DNA from: Hahella sp. KA22
Lineage (GTDB): Bacteria; Pseudomonadota; Gammaproteobacteria; Pseudomonadales; Oleiphilaceae
Direction: 5' to 3'
DNA: 64,000 nt
Assembly: GCF_004135205.1 (NCBI RefSeq)
Contig: NZ_CP035490.1
Coordinates: 1-64,000, forward strand
Positions 1 to 9,826 of this stretch are shown one piece after another. Within the stretch, counting starts at the first letter, position 1, and the number at the start of each line of letters is the position of its first letter. The notes beneath the pieces were generated by a model. That model had not been told where the DNA came from, searched no databases, and worked only from the letters and a program-made list of their open reading frames with translations. Both the position numbers and the translations under genes were made by a program.

Positions 1-299
1 AAGCGGACAAACTGTTCCTCTTCCTCAGACGCGATGCCGCACACCACGCCGCGCTGCGCCAGCGCATTTTTGAAACGCTCGTTGGCGTACACGTCCAGCT
101 TCTGCTGCTGCTCGCCCTGCACGTTTTCGTCGCCCGCGGCGCCGGTGATATCGGCCAGACCCGCTTTGTTGATTTCACGGTGCAGAATTTTCGCCGCCAG
201 ACGGATGGAGGAAAACAGCGAGGTCAGTTCGCCGCTGGCGTCCGGGTAGTCTTTCTGCCGGTCGATGATGAACTCGCCCAGGGTCTTAATTATTTCCAT
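1..299 (-). CDS. fbp: Fructose-1,6-bisphosphatase class 1, N-terminal part (cut by window edge)
   Basis: Gluconeogenic enzyme that hydrolyses fructose-1,6-bisphosphate in the cytoplasm. Only the first 99 or so residues are inside the window; the gene continues to the left. The visible protein begins [15 protein letters not shown] and contains [38 protein letters not shown] and [12 protein letters not shown]. These match the AMP-site helix and the start of the metal-binding region of class 1 FBPases. The start is the ATG whose complement lies at 297-299. The 5' side faces a 224 bp gap and then a rightward ABC transporter gene, so the two are divergent. Identification is by family recognition; the catalytic core cannot be checked here. 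Confidence 0.85.
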   Translation of the reverse strand, partial: MEIIKTLGEFIIDRQKDYPDASGELTSLFSSIRLAAKILHREINKAGLADITGAAGDENVQGEQQQKLDVYANERFKNALAQRGVVCGIASEEEEQFVR

Positions 300-523
300 G
301 ATGGTTTCTCGTATGTAGAAGGAACATTTTGGTCTCTAGAGGTGTAAGGTCTATTTTTACTAACATGGCTGCAGAGATAAAGGGCGCAGTCGCCGACTTG
401 GCTTTTTATTCGATGCCCGCGCCCCCGTCAGTCAGTGATTACCGCTAGGGTCTATGTTGTTCTGGGACCGCCTCTGGCGCGCCTGAAATAGCCCGCAGCC
501 CCAATATCCCAACCGGTGAACCG

Positions 524-1204
524 ATGATTGAACTGAACGATCTGACCATGTCCTATGCGCTGGAGAGCAGCCGTTTAAACGTGCTTTCCGGGGTGGACCT
601 CGCCATCGCCGACGGTGAAACAGTAGCCATTATAGGACCATCCGGCTCCGGGAAGACAACCCTGCTGATCCTGTTGGCTGGCCTGGAGCAACCGGAACGA
701 GGTGAAATTCGCCTGGACGGAGCGGTCTTATCGGCGCTGGATGCGGATGGTCTGGCGGATATGCGGCGCGACAAACTCGGCATCATTTTCCAGTCTTTTC
801 ATTTGGTTCCCAGCCTCACCGCCCTCGCCAACGTAGCGCTGCCTCTGGATATCGCCGGACACCCGCAATCCCGCGAACGGGCCCGGGACATGCTGGGGAA
901 AGTCGGGCTGGCGCAACGGGAAAGTCACTATCCCTCGCAGTTGTCCGGCGGCGAGCAGCAGCGCGTCGCCATCGCCCGCGCTCTGGTGCACGCTCCGAAA
1001 CTGGTGCTGGCGGATGAACCTACCGGCAACCTTGATTTGCACACCGGCGAGAAGGTCAGCGACATCTTGTTCGATCTCAATCGCGAAGCCGGCGCCACGC
1101 TGTTGATGGTGACTCACGACGAAGCCATCGCCAAACGCTGCAGCCGGGTGCTGCGCCTGCATGAAGGCAAACTGGTGGAGGAGCCTCATGCGCTTCCTGC
1201 TTGA
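524..1204 (+). CDS. ABC transporter ATP-binding protein (LolD/YbbA type)
   Basis: Cytoplasmic ATPase of a MacB/LolD-class exporter, 226 residues, the usual length for this family. Walker [10 protein letters not shown] is at residues 38-46, the signature LSGGEQQR at 140-147 and Walker B LVLADEP followed by TGNLD at 160-171; the H-loop histidine is in VTHDE. The gene overlaps the start of the FtsX-type permease by 17 bases, so the two are co-translated and should form one transporter. Close relatives are annotated YbbA, paired with YbbP; the substrate is not shown by the sequence. LolD is less likely because the partner is a large two-module permease and not LolC/LolE. Confidence 0.9.
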   Translation: MIELNDLTMSYALESSRLNVLSGVDLAIADGETVAIIGPSGSGKTTLLILLAGLEQPERGEIRLDGAVLSALDADGLADMRRDKLGIIFQSFHLVPSLTALANVALPLDIAGHPQSRERARDMLGKVGLAQRESHYPSQLSGGEQQRVAIARALVHAPKLVLADEPTGNLDLHTGEKVSDILFDLNREAGATLLMVTHDEAIAKRCSRVLRLHEGKLVEEPHALPA

Positions 1205-3713
1205 ACTGGCCTGGCGAGACCTGCGCGCCAGCGGTCAGTCGCTATGGGTATTCTGCGCCTGCCTGCTGCTCGGCGTCACCCTGGTGGCGGCGTCAGGCGG
1301 ACTGTACCGTATGATCAGCGCCGCCTTGCTGGCGGATACCCGCATGTTGCTGGGCGGTGATCTGGAAGTGGACAGCAATGCGCCGCTGCCGCTGGCGACA
1401 CTGGACTGGATGCGCACCAGAGGCGACATCTCTCTGGTGACGGAACTCGACACGATGCTGGGCGGACCGGATGGGTCTTTCCTGCGGGTGGAGCTGCAAA
1501 GCACGGACGCCAACTACCCTCTTTATGGCGATTTGACCCTGGAGCCGGTTGCGGACTTGGCGCAAGTCACCGCCTTCGCCAATGGACACTGGGGAGCGGC
1601 GATCGATCCCGGTCTGGCGAACAAACTCAACCTCCGCGTCGGCGATAAGGTCAAAGTCGGCTCACTGACGCTGGAAGTGCGCGCACTGACGCTGAAACAG
1701 CCTGATCGTAATCTGAACGCCAATTGGCGGGGCGCGCCGGTGTTGCTGTCCCAGGACGCGCTGCAGGCAAGCGGCCTGATACAGCCCGGCAGCCGGGTGG
1801 ATTATGAATACCGGGTTCGCACCAGCACGCCCTCGCTGATCTGGCGCGAGCAATTTTATCAGGCCTTTCCTGAGCAACCCTGGGAGGTGCGCACCTTTGA
1901 AGACCGCAGTCGCCGCATCTCCGAACGTCTGGATCAGATCGCCTCCGGCTTGCTCATTATCGGCTTCAGCACCTTGTTCATCGGCGGTTTAGGCGTATTC
2001 AACAGCATCCAGGCTTATCTGCAGGGCAAACTGAAGACCATCGCCACCTTACGCGCGCTGGGCTTGCGCAACGGAAGACTGGCGGCGCTTTACCTGCTCC
2101 AGACCGGCATCATGGCGGGCGGAGCCAGTCTGGCCGGCGCCACATTGGGCGGGGCAATGGCCCTGCTTGGCGCGGAAGCCGCAGCGACGGAAATTCCCAT
2201 CGCCGCCTCCGCCAGCGTGTTGGCCGCGCCCAGTCTGGCGGCCTTCGCCTTTGGTTTACTTACCGCCTACGCCTTCGCCCTGCCCGCTATCGGGAGAGCC
2301 CTCGCCGCGTCTCCGGCCGCCCTGTTTCGAGGGACCGACGCCAAAACTAACAGCCCCTCCTCCCTCTGGCGAATAGCGACCCTGTTGTGCGCCGGAGCGA
2401 TTATCGCGCTGGTGCTCACCGCACTGCCCGATCCCTTGTTTGGCGTCGGCTTCGTTTTAGTCGTTGGGCTGCTGTTGATATTGCTGGATATCCTGGTGCG
2501 CTTGCTGCGACGCAGCGCCTCGGCGCTGGATCGTCATCCCGTTCTCAGCGGGCGTTTCACCCTGCGGCTGGCAGTCGCCAATCTGCACCGCCCCAATGCG
2601 CCATTACGGACGTCGTTGCTATCACTGGGCTCCGCGCTGACGTTGCTGGTGGCGTCTACACTGGTGGTAGCCGCGCTGGTGCGGGCCATTCACGCCACTA
2701 TTCCAGAAGAGTCTCCCGCGTTGGTGCTGTATGACGTTTTTCCCTATCAGTACGATGAGGTGGTCGCCGCCATACAAGGCCCCCACGAGGCCCGTCTTGA
2801 TATGGCCCCGCTGGTGCGGTCGCGTATTCTCAGCATCAACGGGAGTCCGTTGAACGAACGTTTCAGCCAGGATCTGGAACGGTTGCGCGACACTCAGCAG
2901 GATGAATACAAGCTCAGCTACTCCGTCGATAACATCGACAACGTTACCGTCGTTGAAGGCGCCTGGTGGCCGGACGATGCGCCCCTGAGCGAGGCGGGAC
3001 TTCCCAACCTGGCGATGGAGGACCGGGAGGCGCGACAACTTGGTCTGCAACTGGGCGACGTCATTCGTTTTCAGATTGAAGGCCGCGAGCTGGAGGCGGA
3101 AGTCGCCGCCATCTACAGCCAAAAGGGTCTGCAAACCCGATTCTGGTTTGAAGGCATTCTTGCTGACGGCGCTTTGGAGTCTTTCATTCATCGCTATGTG
3201 GGGGCCGCCTATATGAGTGACGCTGACGCGTTATCGGCGCAAAACCATGTCGCTCAGATCGCCCCCAATGTCATCACCGTACGCACCGCCGTCCTGCTGA
3301 CCACGGCGCGGGAACTGCTGGCCAAGGCTGGCGCCGGATTGGCGGTAGTGGCGGGCGTCAGTCTCGCCGCCAGCTTATTAGTGCTGACCAGCGTCATGGC
3401 CGCCGGACGCGCCCGCCAGGTTTACGACGCTACCGTATTGCACTCTCTCGGCGCCAGGATGTCGGTGATCAAGCGCGGTCTGCATATGGAATACGCCCTG
3501 CTGGCGTTAATCACGTCTCTCTTCGCCGTGGCGCTGGGCTCCGCCATCGCTCTGCCCCTGTTGCATCTACGCCTGAAACTGCCCTCAGAAGACCTCATCT
3601 GGCTGGGCTTTGTCACCGCATTCAGCGTCAGCGCCATCACGCTGAATTTGGGCGCGCGCTATTTAATGCGGCGTCTGCAAATCAAACCGGCCAGCCTGTT
3701 GCGGGACGCCTGA
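1188..3713 (+). CDS. ABC transporter permease with two FtsX-like modules (YbbP type)
   Basis: Inner-membrane permease partner of the preceding ATPase, about 841 residues. An ATG 27 bases upstream is in frame, but the ATG at 1188 follows a GGAGGAG-like ribosome site and begins [17 protein letters not shown], the typical FtsX/MacB amphipathic start. Hydrophobic segments occur near residues 20-45, a cluster of three near 250-390 (GLLIIGFSTLFIGGLGVFNS and following), a second group near 400-530, and the last group near 710-830. Large periplasmic regions lie between them. This two-module layout is that of YbbP-like permeases thought to move hydrophobic compounds across the envelope. The region downstream is convergent with a minus-strand gene, and no clear terminator is seen. 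Confidence 0.85.
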   Translation: MRFLLELAWRDLRASGQSLWVFCACLLLGVTLVAASGGLYRMISAALLADTRMLLGGDLEVDSNAPLPLATLDWMRTRGDISLVTELDTMLGGPDGSFLRVELQSTDANYPLYGDLTLEPVADLAQVTAFANGHWGAAIDPGLANKLNLRVGDKVKVGSLTLEVRALTLKQPDRNLNANWRGAPVLLSQDALQASGLIQPGSRVDYEYRVRTSTPSLIWREQFYQAFPEQPWEVRTFEDRSRRISERLDQIASGLLIIGFSTLFIGGLGVFNSIQAYLQGKLKTIATLRALGLRNGRLAALYLLQTGIMAGGASLAGATLGGAMALLGAEAAATEIPIAASASVLAAPSLAAFAFGLLTAYAFALPAIGRALAASPAALFRGTDAKTNSPSSLWRIATLLCAGAIIALVLTALPDPLFGVGFVLVVGLLLILLDILVRLLRRSASALDRHPVLSGRFTLRLAVANLHRPNAPLRTSLLSLGSALTLLVASTLVVAALVRAIHATIPEESPALVLYDVFPYQYDEVVAAIQGPHEARLDMAPLVRSRILSINGSPLNERFSQDLERLRDTQQDEYKLSYSVDNIDNVTVVEGAWWPDDAPLSEAGLPNLAMEDREARQLGLQLGDVIRFQIEGRELEAEVAAIYSQKGLQTRFWFEGILADGALESFIHRYVGAAYMSDADALSAQNHVAQIAPNVITVRTAVLLTTARELLAKAGAGLAVVAGVSLAASLLVLTSVMAAGRARQVYDATVLHSLGARMSVIKRGLHMEYALLALITSLFAVALGSAIALPLLHLRLKLPSEDLIWLGFVTAFSVSAITLNLGARYLMRRLQIKPASLLRDA

Positions 3714-3776
3714 GATTCAGCCGCAGCGCGTCCAACCAGAGCAGAGGCGCTCCGATGGTAAAAGGCGCGGGACGCG

Positions 3777-4391
3777 TCAAGGGCAACAGCGTATGCAGCG
3801 AGAGGGTGAAACCTGACCGTACACCACCACGTCGTGACTTTCTTCCAGGGGGTAAACTGAATAATACTCCGTGTCCGCGACCTTGACTGACTTTGCCCCC
3901 GCTTCAATATACGCCTGTCCGTAGTCGTACTGCACATTGCCGGAGCAATTCCAGAACTTATCGATATCCAGCCAGCCGGTCTGCCCATTGTCGCCGCCGC
4001 CGAACCAGCGGCAATCGCTGGTCACACTGATGCGTCCAACTGTATCGCGACGTATGCGGCCATCGGGCATGCGCCGATCACCTTGCGCATAAATCTCCAG
4101 AGGCGGGCAAACATAGACTGCGCCGGACCCCACATCCAAATCGCTCAGCAAATCCTCGACGTAGGCTTTCAGGTCTGTATAACTGCTGCGCTCCATGATC
4201 AGCCCATCCTCGCGACTGGTCCTTACTTGCTCGGCAATGCTTTCTATTCGCTGACGCACCGCTCGCGGCATTTCATACAACGGAATATCGCGATCGATCC
4301 GGAGATATTCAAACAGCGAATCCACATCGCGCTTACCCGCCATCGCCGCCTGAGAGAGGCAGACAAGGCACAATAGGAAACGTTTTTTCAC
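3777..4391 (-). CDS. Secreted protein of unknown function
   Basis: 204 residues. The N-terminus MKKRFLLCLVCLSQAAMAGK is a good Sec signal peptide with a likely cut after AMA. The mature part has helical charged stretches, then a cysteine-containing beta-rich half (CPPLEIYAQGDRR, SVTSDCRWFGGG, WNCSGNVQYDYGQAYIEAGA). The gene ends CIRCCP. I do not recognise the family. A GGAGGAAAT-like ribosome site precedes the ATG. It is convergent with the ABC permease gene, from which it is separated by 63 bases, and has no obvious operon partner. Confidence 0.65.
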   Translation of the reverse strand: MKKRFLLCLVCLSQAAMAGKRDVDSLFEYLRIDRDIPLYEMPRAVRQRIESIAEQVRTSREDGLIMERSSYTDLKAYVEDLLSDLDVGSGAVYVCPPLEIYAQGDRRMPDGRIRRDTVGRISVTSDCRWFGGGDNGQTGWLDIDKFWNCSGNVQYDYGQAYIEAGAKSVKVADTEYYSVYPLEESHDVVVYGQVSPSRCIRCCP

Positions 4392-4751
4392 GCTGATTTC
4401 CTCCTGAAAAACAGATCGTCGTGAGACACCCCACTTCAGAAAAGTTAGTTCAAAAGAGCCGACTTGCCCAATGCAGAAGCTTACGTCTCGGGAGGAGAAG
4501 ACAGTGACTCAAGAAAACAACGGAAATATGCTCATCCCTCGCCGAGGCTTAGGTAATGCCGCATTAGAATATGATCAACAAACACACAAAAGATATCTTT
4601 TCCCATGAATAAGGCATAGGGTAAGAGATGCACCTTGCACTGGCATCTTGCTACCGCTTGCGCTCGGGTATCGCTACCGGCATTTCTCTCAGGTTTTCCC
4701 CCCACCTGCCAATTTAATACCCCTAAATGCTGTAACCGACCAGGAGACATC
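4392..4751. other. Intergenic region, 360 bp
   Basis: This gap separates two divergent genes. I see a ribosome site (AGGAG, 4742-4746) for the right-hand gene but no clear terminator, RNA gene or repeat. An open frame runs from 4635 into the right-hand gene, but its first 39 residues look like translated leader. Promoters for both genes probably lie here. Confidence 0.4.
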
Positions 4752-5147
4752 ATGTCTGGGACTCTATCCACACTAAAATACTATTCATGTCACGAATGGG
4801 TCCGCATTCTAGCCAGCTTTGCTATCGTTGGCGTAACAGAGTTTGTATCAGGTCTAAAAGGCGCTATAAAACTGTCCTGTGATGTGGACTACAACAAGGT
4901 GTATGTCACCGGAGAACAGATTGGGACGCTTGAAACCCAGAGTGGCGAAGCCCTGCCTTTTTACATACCCGTTTCCGGCTATATCGTTGCCGTCAATAAC
5001 CATCCTTCCATAGACGCCGGCAATCCATACGGAGACGGCTGGTTGCTCATAGTAAAAATTTTAGAGGAATCAGATATAGCTAAGTTGATGACTGAATTAG
5101 AGTACGACAAGACTTTCAGGCACACGCCTATGTTTGCCTATGCGTGA
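4752..5147 (+). CDS. GcvH-like protein lacking the lipoyl lysine
   Basis: 131 residues, the size of a glycine cleavage H protein. YYSCHEWVRI matches the H-protein start (Y-x-x-x-HEWV), AIVGVTEF matches the IVGIT segment, and IPVSGYIVAVN followed by NPYGDGWLLIVKI matches the PVSG and NPYGEGWL segments. The region that normally holds ESVKA with the lipoylated lysine reads LETQSGEALPFY and has no lysine, so it cannot be lipoylated in the normal way. No gcvT or gcvP gene is nearby. I chose the ATG at 4752 because AGGAG lies five bases upstream and the HEWV alignment begins just after it. It is probably a repurposed H-fold protein; the role is unknown. Confidence 0.7.
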   Translation: MSGTLSTLKYYSCHEWVRILASFAIVGVTEFVSGLKGAIKLSCDVDYNKVYVTGEQIGTLETQSGEALPFYIPVSGYIVAVNNHPSIDAGNPYGDGWLLIVKILEESDIAKLMTELEYDKTFRHTPMFAYA

Positions 5148-5396
5148 TTCTGAACTGGCCTTATCAATGGCGTCAGCTATCTATCAGCGGTAGCGACGCC
5201 CGCTGTCAGCTCCGCCCTGCTCCCTATTTCCAATCGCCCAAACCGACGGGCGCCCCATTCGCATAGCCAGTTCATAAATATAAACTCACCACTTTCCCCC
5301 TCTGTTTAACGCCCAATGCCAGCGCGCCTGCTACACTTTTCTATGAATGTTCACCGACATCCAAAACAAATCTAATATCCATGCCGAGGCACAGTT

Positions 5397-6266
5397 ATGA
5401 TCAGACCTTTCCTCATCGCTGTATTGATCTCTGTCTTCACTGTTTCCGTCCGCGCAGAGACGATGGAAATTCGTCATGTCGCCCTGAGAGAGGGCTCAAC
5501 GCTGGATCAATACGCGCTTGAATTGCTCAAGTTTCTTGTCGCACAAACCGGAACCGACGCTAAATTCATCTCCTTCCAACCTTCCAGCGCGCAGACCCGT
5601 CGGGAAATGCTGCTGAAGGACGGTTCTTACGATATTGACTGGCTGGGCGCCACGGCGGAAATAGAAGAACGCGTGCCGCCGGTCCGCTTCCCCATTTTAC
5701 GCGGTCTGCTGGGTCACCGGGTGTTTATCACCAACAAGGAAACCAGCGCCAAGCTGTCCAAAGACATGACCTTCGATCAGTTAAAAGAGTTCAGCGTGGT
5801 GCAAGGCCAGGGCTGGGGCGACATCCCCATTCTGGTGGGCGGCGGTTTCACCAAAATGCAGACCAACTCAACCTTCGACAACCTGTTTAAAATGATTGAC
5901 GGCGGCAGGGCGGACCTGTTCCCCCGCTCCATCATCGAGCCCTACGGCGAGCTGGCGTCACGCTGTAATCTGGGCGCGGATTATGTTTGCAGCGACAAGA
6001 ATATGTTGGTGGACGACAAAATCCTGGTGGTCTACAAACTCCCCATGCTGTATTTCGTGTCGCCCAAGCGTCAGGATCTGATTAACGTACTGAACACCGC
6101 CTTCACGGATCACTACGACGCCTTCCAGGAGTTCTTCAACAATCATCCGCTGGTGAAGGATTCGTTACAGAAAATGGAAGGTCGCAAGGTGTTTCGCATT
6201 GAGGAGAACAAATCTCTCAGTGACGCCACCAGCAATATTCCCGACAAATACTGGTTGTCGCTCTGA
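5397..6266 (+). CDS. Periplasmic solute-binding-like protein
   Basis: 289 residues with a Sec signal peptide (MIRPFLIAVLISVFTVSVRA, cut likely before ETME). The body resembles family 3 extracellular solute-binding proteins: an opening EIRHVALREGSTLDQYALELLKFL, then FPILRGLLGHRVFITNKE, FDQLKEFSVVQGQGWGDIPIL, and a DGGRADLFPRSIIEPYGEL segment. The last resembles the region that in related proteins reports a predicted ligand site. There is no adjacent permease or ATPase, so it may be an orphan sensor or binding protein and not part of a transporter. A strong terminator-like hairpin follows at 6305-6328. Confidence 0.7.
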   Translation: MIRPFLIAVLISVFTVSVRAETMEIRHVALREGSTLDQYALELLKFLVAQTGTDAKFISFQPSSAQTRREMLLKDGSYDIDWLGATAEIEERVPPVRFPILRGLLGHRVFITNKETSAKLSKDMTFDQLKEFSVVQGQGWGDIPILVGGGFTKMQTNSTFDNLFKMIDGGRADLFPRSIIEPYGELASRCNLGADYVCSDKNMLVDDKILVVYKLPMLYFVSPKRQDLINVLNTAFTDHYDAFQEFFNNHPLVKDSLQKMEGRKVFRIEENKSLSDATSNIPDKYWLSL

Positions 6267-6304
6267 TTTAGAGTTAGAACCAGTCAACCGGGCGCAACAC
6301 GAAC

Positions 6305-6328
6305 AAAGGCGGGTCACCCCGCCTTTTT
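6305..6328 (+). terminator. Rho-independent terminator
   Basis: AAGGCGGG and CCCGCCTT form a perfect GC-rich stem around a short loop, followed by a run of T. It lies 39 bases after the solute-binding protein gene and can end its transcript. Confidence 0.8.
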
Positions 6329-6360
6329 CATGGTTTTTGCTCGGCCTGCAGACTTACTTC

Positions 6361-7908
6361 TCAGGGTAGATAGACATAATCCAGGCTGAAGTTGGCCACA
6401 CGGGACTTTCTCGACACAATCTTGAATTTGTAGGTTCCCGCGACGCCTTCAGTGTCATAACTCAGCTTTTCCGGCGCTTCGTTGGTGGCGGCGCTGGCCA
6501 CCAGCGCGCCATCGGGGCTGTACAAGTACAGGTCCATATCGTTACGTCTGCCGGAGAAGCGCAGTTGTGCGTCAATCTTACCGCCGGAAACGGTCACTTC
6601 ATGGTAAACCGGCTCCCAGCCAATACTGCCTTCCAACGAACCGGTAGTCGGCTGCGGCGGTGTTTTACAGAGTTTGAACGTCACCGGAACCACGCCCTGG
6701 TTGTAGTCGGCGATGGCGATCATATCCGGACAGCCGTCGCCGTCCGTGTCAGCCACCGCCAGGCCTTCCGGATCGTAGTGGCTTGCATAGGGAATGCTCA
6801 CGCGGATTTCCTCGCCCAAACCATCGGGTCCATTCAGATACACGCCCAAGGTGTTCCAGCCTCCGTGTAAAACCAGGATGTCATCGTATCCATTGCCGTC
6901 CAGATCCGCTGCGCGCAGGGTTTCTGGAATGTCATAAGAGGTCAATTTCACAGCCGTATCCATGGCTCCGGCTGAGTTCTGCGTATAAACCCACAGATAC
7001 GTCGGCGAGTTACGCCCTCTGGCGATAACCAGATCATCCCGGCCGTCGCCATTGAAGTCGCCGGAAGCGACGCCACTGGCGCTATCGTTCAGATCCAGAT
7101 AGAAAGGCATGGCGGCAGTAAAGGCGCCGGCCCCATCATGCAAATGCAGTGAAAAATCCGGCCCGGAACCCTGCCCGGAAATAATCGCCAGATCCATCAC
7201 CCCATCGTGGTTGAAGTCTCCCAGCGCCTGATCGTTATAACCGCTGACATGGGTGGCCAGGGTGGTTTGATAGGCGATGGAGCCGTCGCCAGCGCCGAAA
7301 TACTGCGTCGCCGGCGCGGACCAGGGCAGCCCGATCAGATCCGGAATACCATCGCGATTGATATCCACCGCATCCAGTGTGTCCGCCGCTGCAGAGCCGA
7401 CCAGAGAGGCCTGGAAACCGCCCGCGCCGTCATGATTAAGAGCAGTCAGGCCCTGACCATGACCGACAATAATCTCTTCTGCGCCGTCGCCGTCCAGATC
7501 GGCGATAGACAGCCCGTTCCGGTCGCCGGTGGCCTGATAGCCAATGCGGGAGGGTTCACCGAGACCGGCGACAGTGGGATGAAAGACGAAAACGCTGTAG
7601 TCGTTTTCTGCATCGAAGTAAAAAGAAGAAACCGCCACCAACTCCATGTCGCCGTCACCGTCCACGTCGCCAAAACCGACGGCGTCAATCCAGGTTTTGC
7701 CGGGTTTGTAGGCGGCGCCGACCGTGAATCCCGAGTCTTCTTCGACGGTGAATTTCATGGCTTCGACGGTGGCGAAGCGAGGGGCCAGCATGGGCGGAGT
7801 CAGGCGATCATCGCCCAGCGGGCGGCCGTATATATCTGTAGCGAGAGGCTGCGCCAGAACAGCGCCGGCCTCCAGTATGAGCGTCAATCCTATCAGCGGG
7901 GTTTTCAT
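6361..7908 (-). CDS. Secreted FG-GAP/VCBS repeat protein with C-terminal PPC-like domain
   Basis: 515 residues. The start is the ATG complementary to 7906-7908, which has GGAGGACCC just upstream and begins a signal peptide (MKTPLIGLTLILEAGAVLAQ); an in-frame ATG 96 bases upstream gives no sensible signal. Seven calcium-loop motifs of the DxDxDG type are spaced through the protein: DVDGDGD, DLDGDGA, DINRDGI, DFNHDGV, DFNGDGR, DLDGNGY and DTDGDGC. This is the FG-GAP/VCBS beta-propeller pattern. The last ~90 residues (GGKIDAQLRFSGRRNDMDLYLYSPDG onwards) look like a bacterial pre-peptidase C-terminal domain, common in secreted proteins. It is probably an extracellular binding or structural protein; the ligand is unknown. 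Confidence 0.8.
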   Translation of the reverse strand: MKTPLIGLTLILEAGAVLAQPLATDIYGRPLGDDRLTPPMLAPRFATVEAMKFTVEEDSGFTVGAAYKPGKTWIDAVGFGDVDGDGDMELVAVSSFYFDAENDYSVFVFHPTVAGLGEPSRIGYQATGDRNGLSIADLDGDGAEEIIVGHGQGLTALNHDGAGGFQASLVGSAAADTLDAVDINRDGIPDLIGLPWSAPATQYFGAGDGSIAYQTTLATHVSGYNDQALGDFNHDGVMDLAIISGQGSGPDFSLHLHDGAGAFTAAMPFYLDLNDSASGVASGDFNGDGRDDLVIARGRNSPTYLWVYTQNSAGAMDTAVKLTSYDIPETLRAADLDGNGYDDILVLHGGWNTLGVYLNGPDGLGEEIRVSIPYASHYDPEGLAVADTDGDGCPDMIAIADYNQGVVPVTFKLCKTPPQPTTGSLEGSIGWEPVYHEVTVSGGKIDAQLRFSGRRNDMDLYLYSPDGALVASAATNEAPEKLSYDTEGVAGTYKFKIVSRKSRVANFSLDYVYLP

Positions 7909-8046
7909 AATGGGTCCTCCTTTATGCGTTGATTCTCCGCATTCAACCCGCTTCCCTCCTGTATGTACTCTCTGAAGCGGAATCGGGTGATGCGGTATGT
8001 TCATCCTCGCAAGCAGTACGACCCTATATGTCGGATTCAGCGCCGA

Positions 8047-9705
8047 CTATTTCACATTCTCCAACAGGCAGCAGGAGAAGGCGGGAAGTGTGACGACGCC
8101 ATTGGCGACAGTCGCTTCAGAAGCGAGTAATGGCTCACTCCAGCGTTTTCCAGGCAAGGCGAACGTCTGCGCCTTAGGCGACAGGTTAAATATTCCTAAT
8201 ACCTGGCCATCGCCTTCTTTTCTCAAAATGACAAACAACTCATCCGGAGCGTTCAGCAGCTCCGTACGTCCCCGACGCAGCTCCGGCCGCCCTTTGCGCA
8301 GCGCCAGCGCCTGTCGGGTATAGCGCAGCACCGAATCCGCCGCGTCTTCCTGACGATTCGCCGCCGCAGCAAGATGTTCTTCAGGCAATGGCAACCAGCT
8401 CTTCCCAACGCTGAAGCCGCCGCCAGCGACATCATCGCGCCAGGGCATCGGTGTGCGGCAGCCGTCGCGGCCTTTGGCGTGCGGCCAGCCATTAATGCCT
8501 TCCGGGTCCTGCAATAGTTCATAAGGCAGGTCCGCCTGCGTCAGGCCCAGCTCTTCGCCCTGATACACACAGGCCTTGCCCGGCAGCGTCATCAGCAAGG
8601 TCAGCGCGGTTTTCGCCAAAGTCTGTTGCTGCGCCGGCGACGCCTCGGCCGCCCAGCGCGATGTCACCCGCATCACATCGTGGTTGCCTACAGCGAAAGT
8701 CAGCTTGCCGGGCCCCACCTCCGCCAGCACCGCCGTTACAATGTCCTTCACCACCCGGCCGCTGATGGGCGCGCCCAACAGGGAAAAGTTGTAACAGGAC
8801 TGCAGACGGTCTTCGCCCGCTGTGTATTCAGCGCTTACCGCCATACCGTCACCGCCTACCTCGCCGAGCAGAAAACGACCTTCATAACGATCCGCCAAGG
8901 CCCGCAGACGAGTCAGGAACGCCACCACCTCCTCATGTTGATTGAATGAGTGCCGATGGTGCTGTAAATGAAACGGGTTGGCGCGCGCCGCAGCGGATTG
9001 CCTGAATGGATCATCCAGATCCCGCGCCGGGTTATCCCTCAATTCAGGGTCGTAAGCCAACGTGGCGATAGCGTCTATGCGCAGGCCGTCCACCCCCCGC
9101 TTGAACCAGAATTCCGCTTGCGCCAGCATGGCTTCCGTCACCGCCGGATTGCGGTAATTCAGGTTGGGCTGGCCCGGCAGGAAGTGATGCAGATAGTACT
9201 GGGCGCGGCGACCGTCCCAGGTCCAGGAAGGTCCGCCGAAGTGGGCGCGCCAGTTATTGGGAGGACTGCCGTCCGGCTTGGCGTCGCGCCACACATACCA
9301 GTCCGCCTTGGGATTGCTGCGGTCAGAGCGGCTTTGCTGAAACCAGGGATGTTCATCAGAAGTATGGCAGGGAACCAGATCGATCAGCAGCTTCAGGCCA
9401 CGGTCATGCATCGCCGCCAGCATGCGATCAAAATCCGCCAGCGTGCCGAAGATGGGGTCGACGTCGCAGTAGTCCGCCACGTCATAGCCGAAGTCCTTCA
9501 TGGGGGACTTGAAGAATGGCGAAATCCACACGGCGTCCACGCCCAGGCTGGCGATATAGTCCAGCTTTTCCGTAATGCCGTTCAAATCCCCGACGCCATC
9601 GCCGTTGGAGTCGCAAAAACTGCGCGGATAAATCTGATAGATCACGCCGCCGTCGCTCCAATCCGAAGGCCGCATTTGTCCCTGCATTGCACTACTCTCC
9701 GCCAT
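8047..9705 (-). CDS. Alpha-glucosidase, glycoside hydrolase family 13
   Basis: 552-residue cytoplasmic enzyme, expected to release glucose from alpha-glucosides such as maltose or isomaltose. The barrel begins GGVIYQIYPRSFCDSNGDGVGDLNGI. The catalytic residues are visible: nucleophile D211 in GLRIDAI, acid/base E282 in LLGEVGG and D343 in VGNHDVMR. Conserved region I reads DLVPCHTS, with Cys where many relatives have Asn. There is no signal peptide. The gene is divergent from the LacI regulator gene, with palindromic operators between them (9730-9742 and 9827-9842), so it is likely repressed by that regulator until an alpha-glucoside is present. The start ATG has GAGGTG upstream. Confidence 0.9.
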   Translation of the reverse strand: MAESSAMQGQMRPSDWSDGGVIYQIYPRSFCDSNGDGVGDLNGITEKLDYIASLGVDAVWISPFFKSPMKDFGYDVADYCDVDPIFGTLADFDRMLAAMHDRGLKLLIDLVPCHTSDEHPWFQQSRSDRSNPKADWYVWRDAKPDGSPPNNWRAHFGGPSWTWDGRRAQYYLHHFLPGQPNLNYRNPAVTEAMLAQAEFWFKRGVDGLRIDAIATLAYDPELRDNPARDLDDPFRQSAAARANPFHLQHHRHSFNQHEEVVAFLTRLRALADRYEGRFLLGEVGGDGMAVSAEYTAGEDRLQSCYNFSLLGAPISGRVVKDIVTAVLAEVGPGKLTFAVGNHDVMRVTSRWAAEASPAQQQTLAKTALTLLMTLPGKACVYQGEELGLTQADLPYELLQDPEGINGWPHAKGRDGCRTPMPWRDDVAGGGFSVGKSWLPLPEEHLAAAANRQEDAADSVLRYTRQALALRKGRPELRRGRTELLNAPDELFVILRKEGDGQVLGIFNLSPKAQTFALPGKRWSEPLLASEATVANGVVTLPAFSCCLLENVK

Positions 9706-9729
9706 GGCTTACACCTCATCTGCTTGAAC

Positions 9730-9742
9730 GTAAACGATTAAC
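9730..9742. promoter_or_regulatory. Imperfect LacI-family operator
   Basis: GTAAACGATTAAC shares its left half (GTAAACG) with the perfect palindrome at 9827-9842 and lies 25 bases upstream of the alpha-glucosidase start, where a bound repressor would block that gene. Confidence 0.55.
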
Positions 9743-9826
9743 TAAAATTGTTTCAAACAAAGCATGATTTTCTATATAAATATGAATAATCATACTTATT
9801 ACGGGATTTTTAGCGGATGCTAGGCA

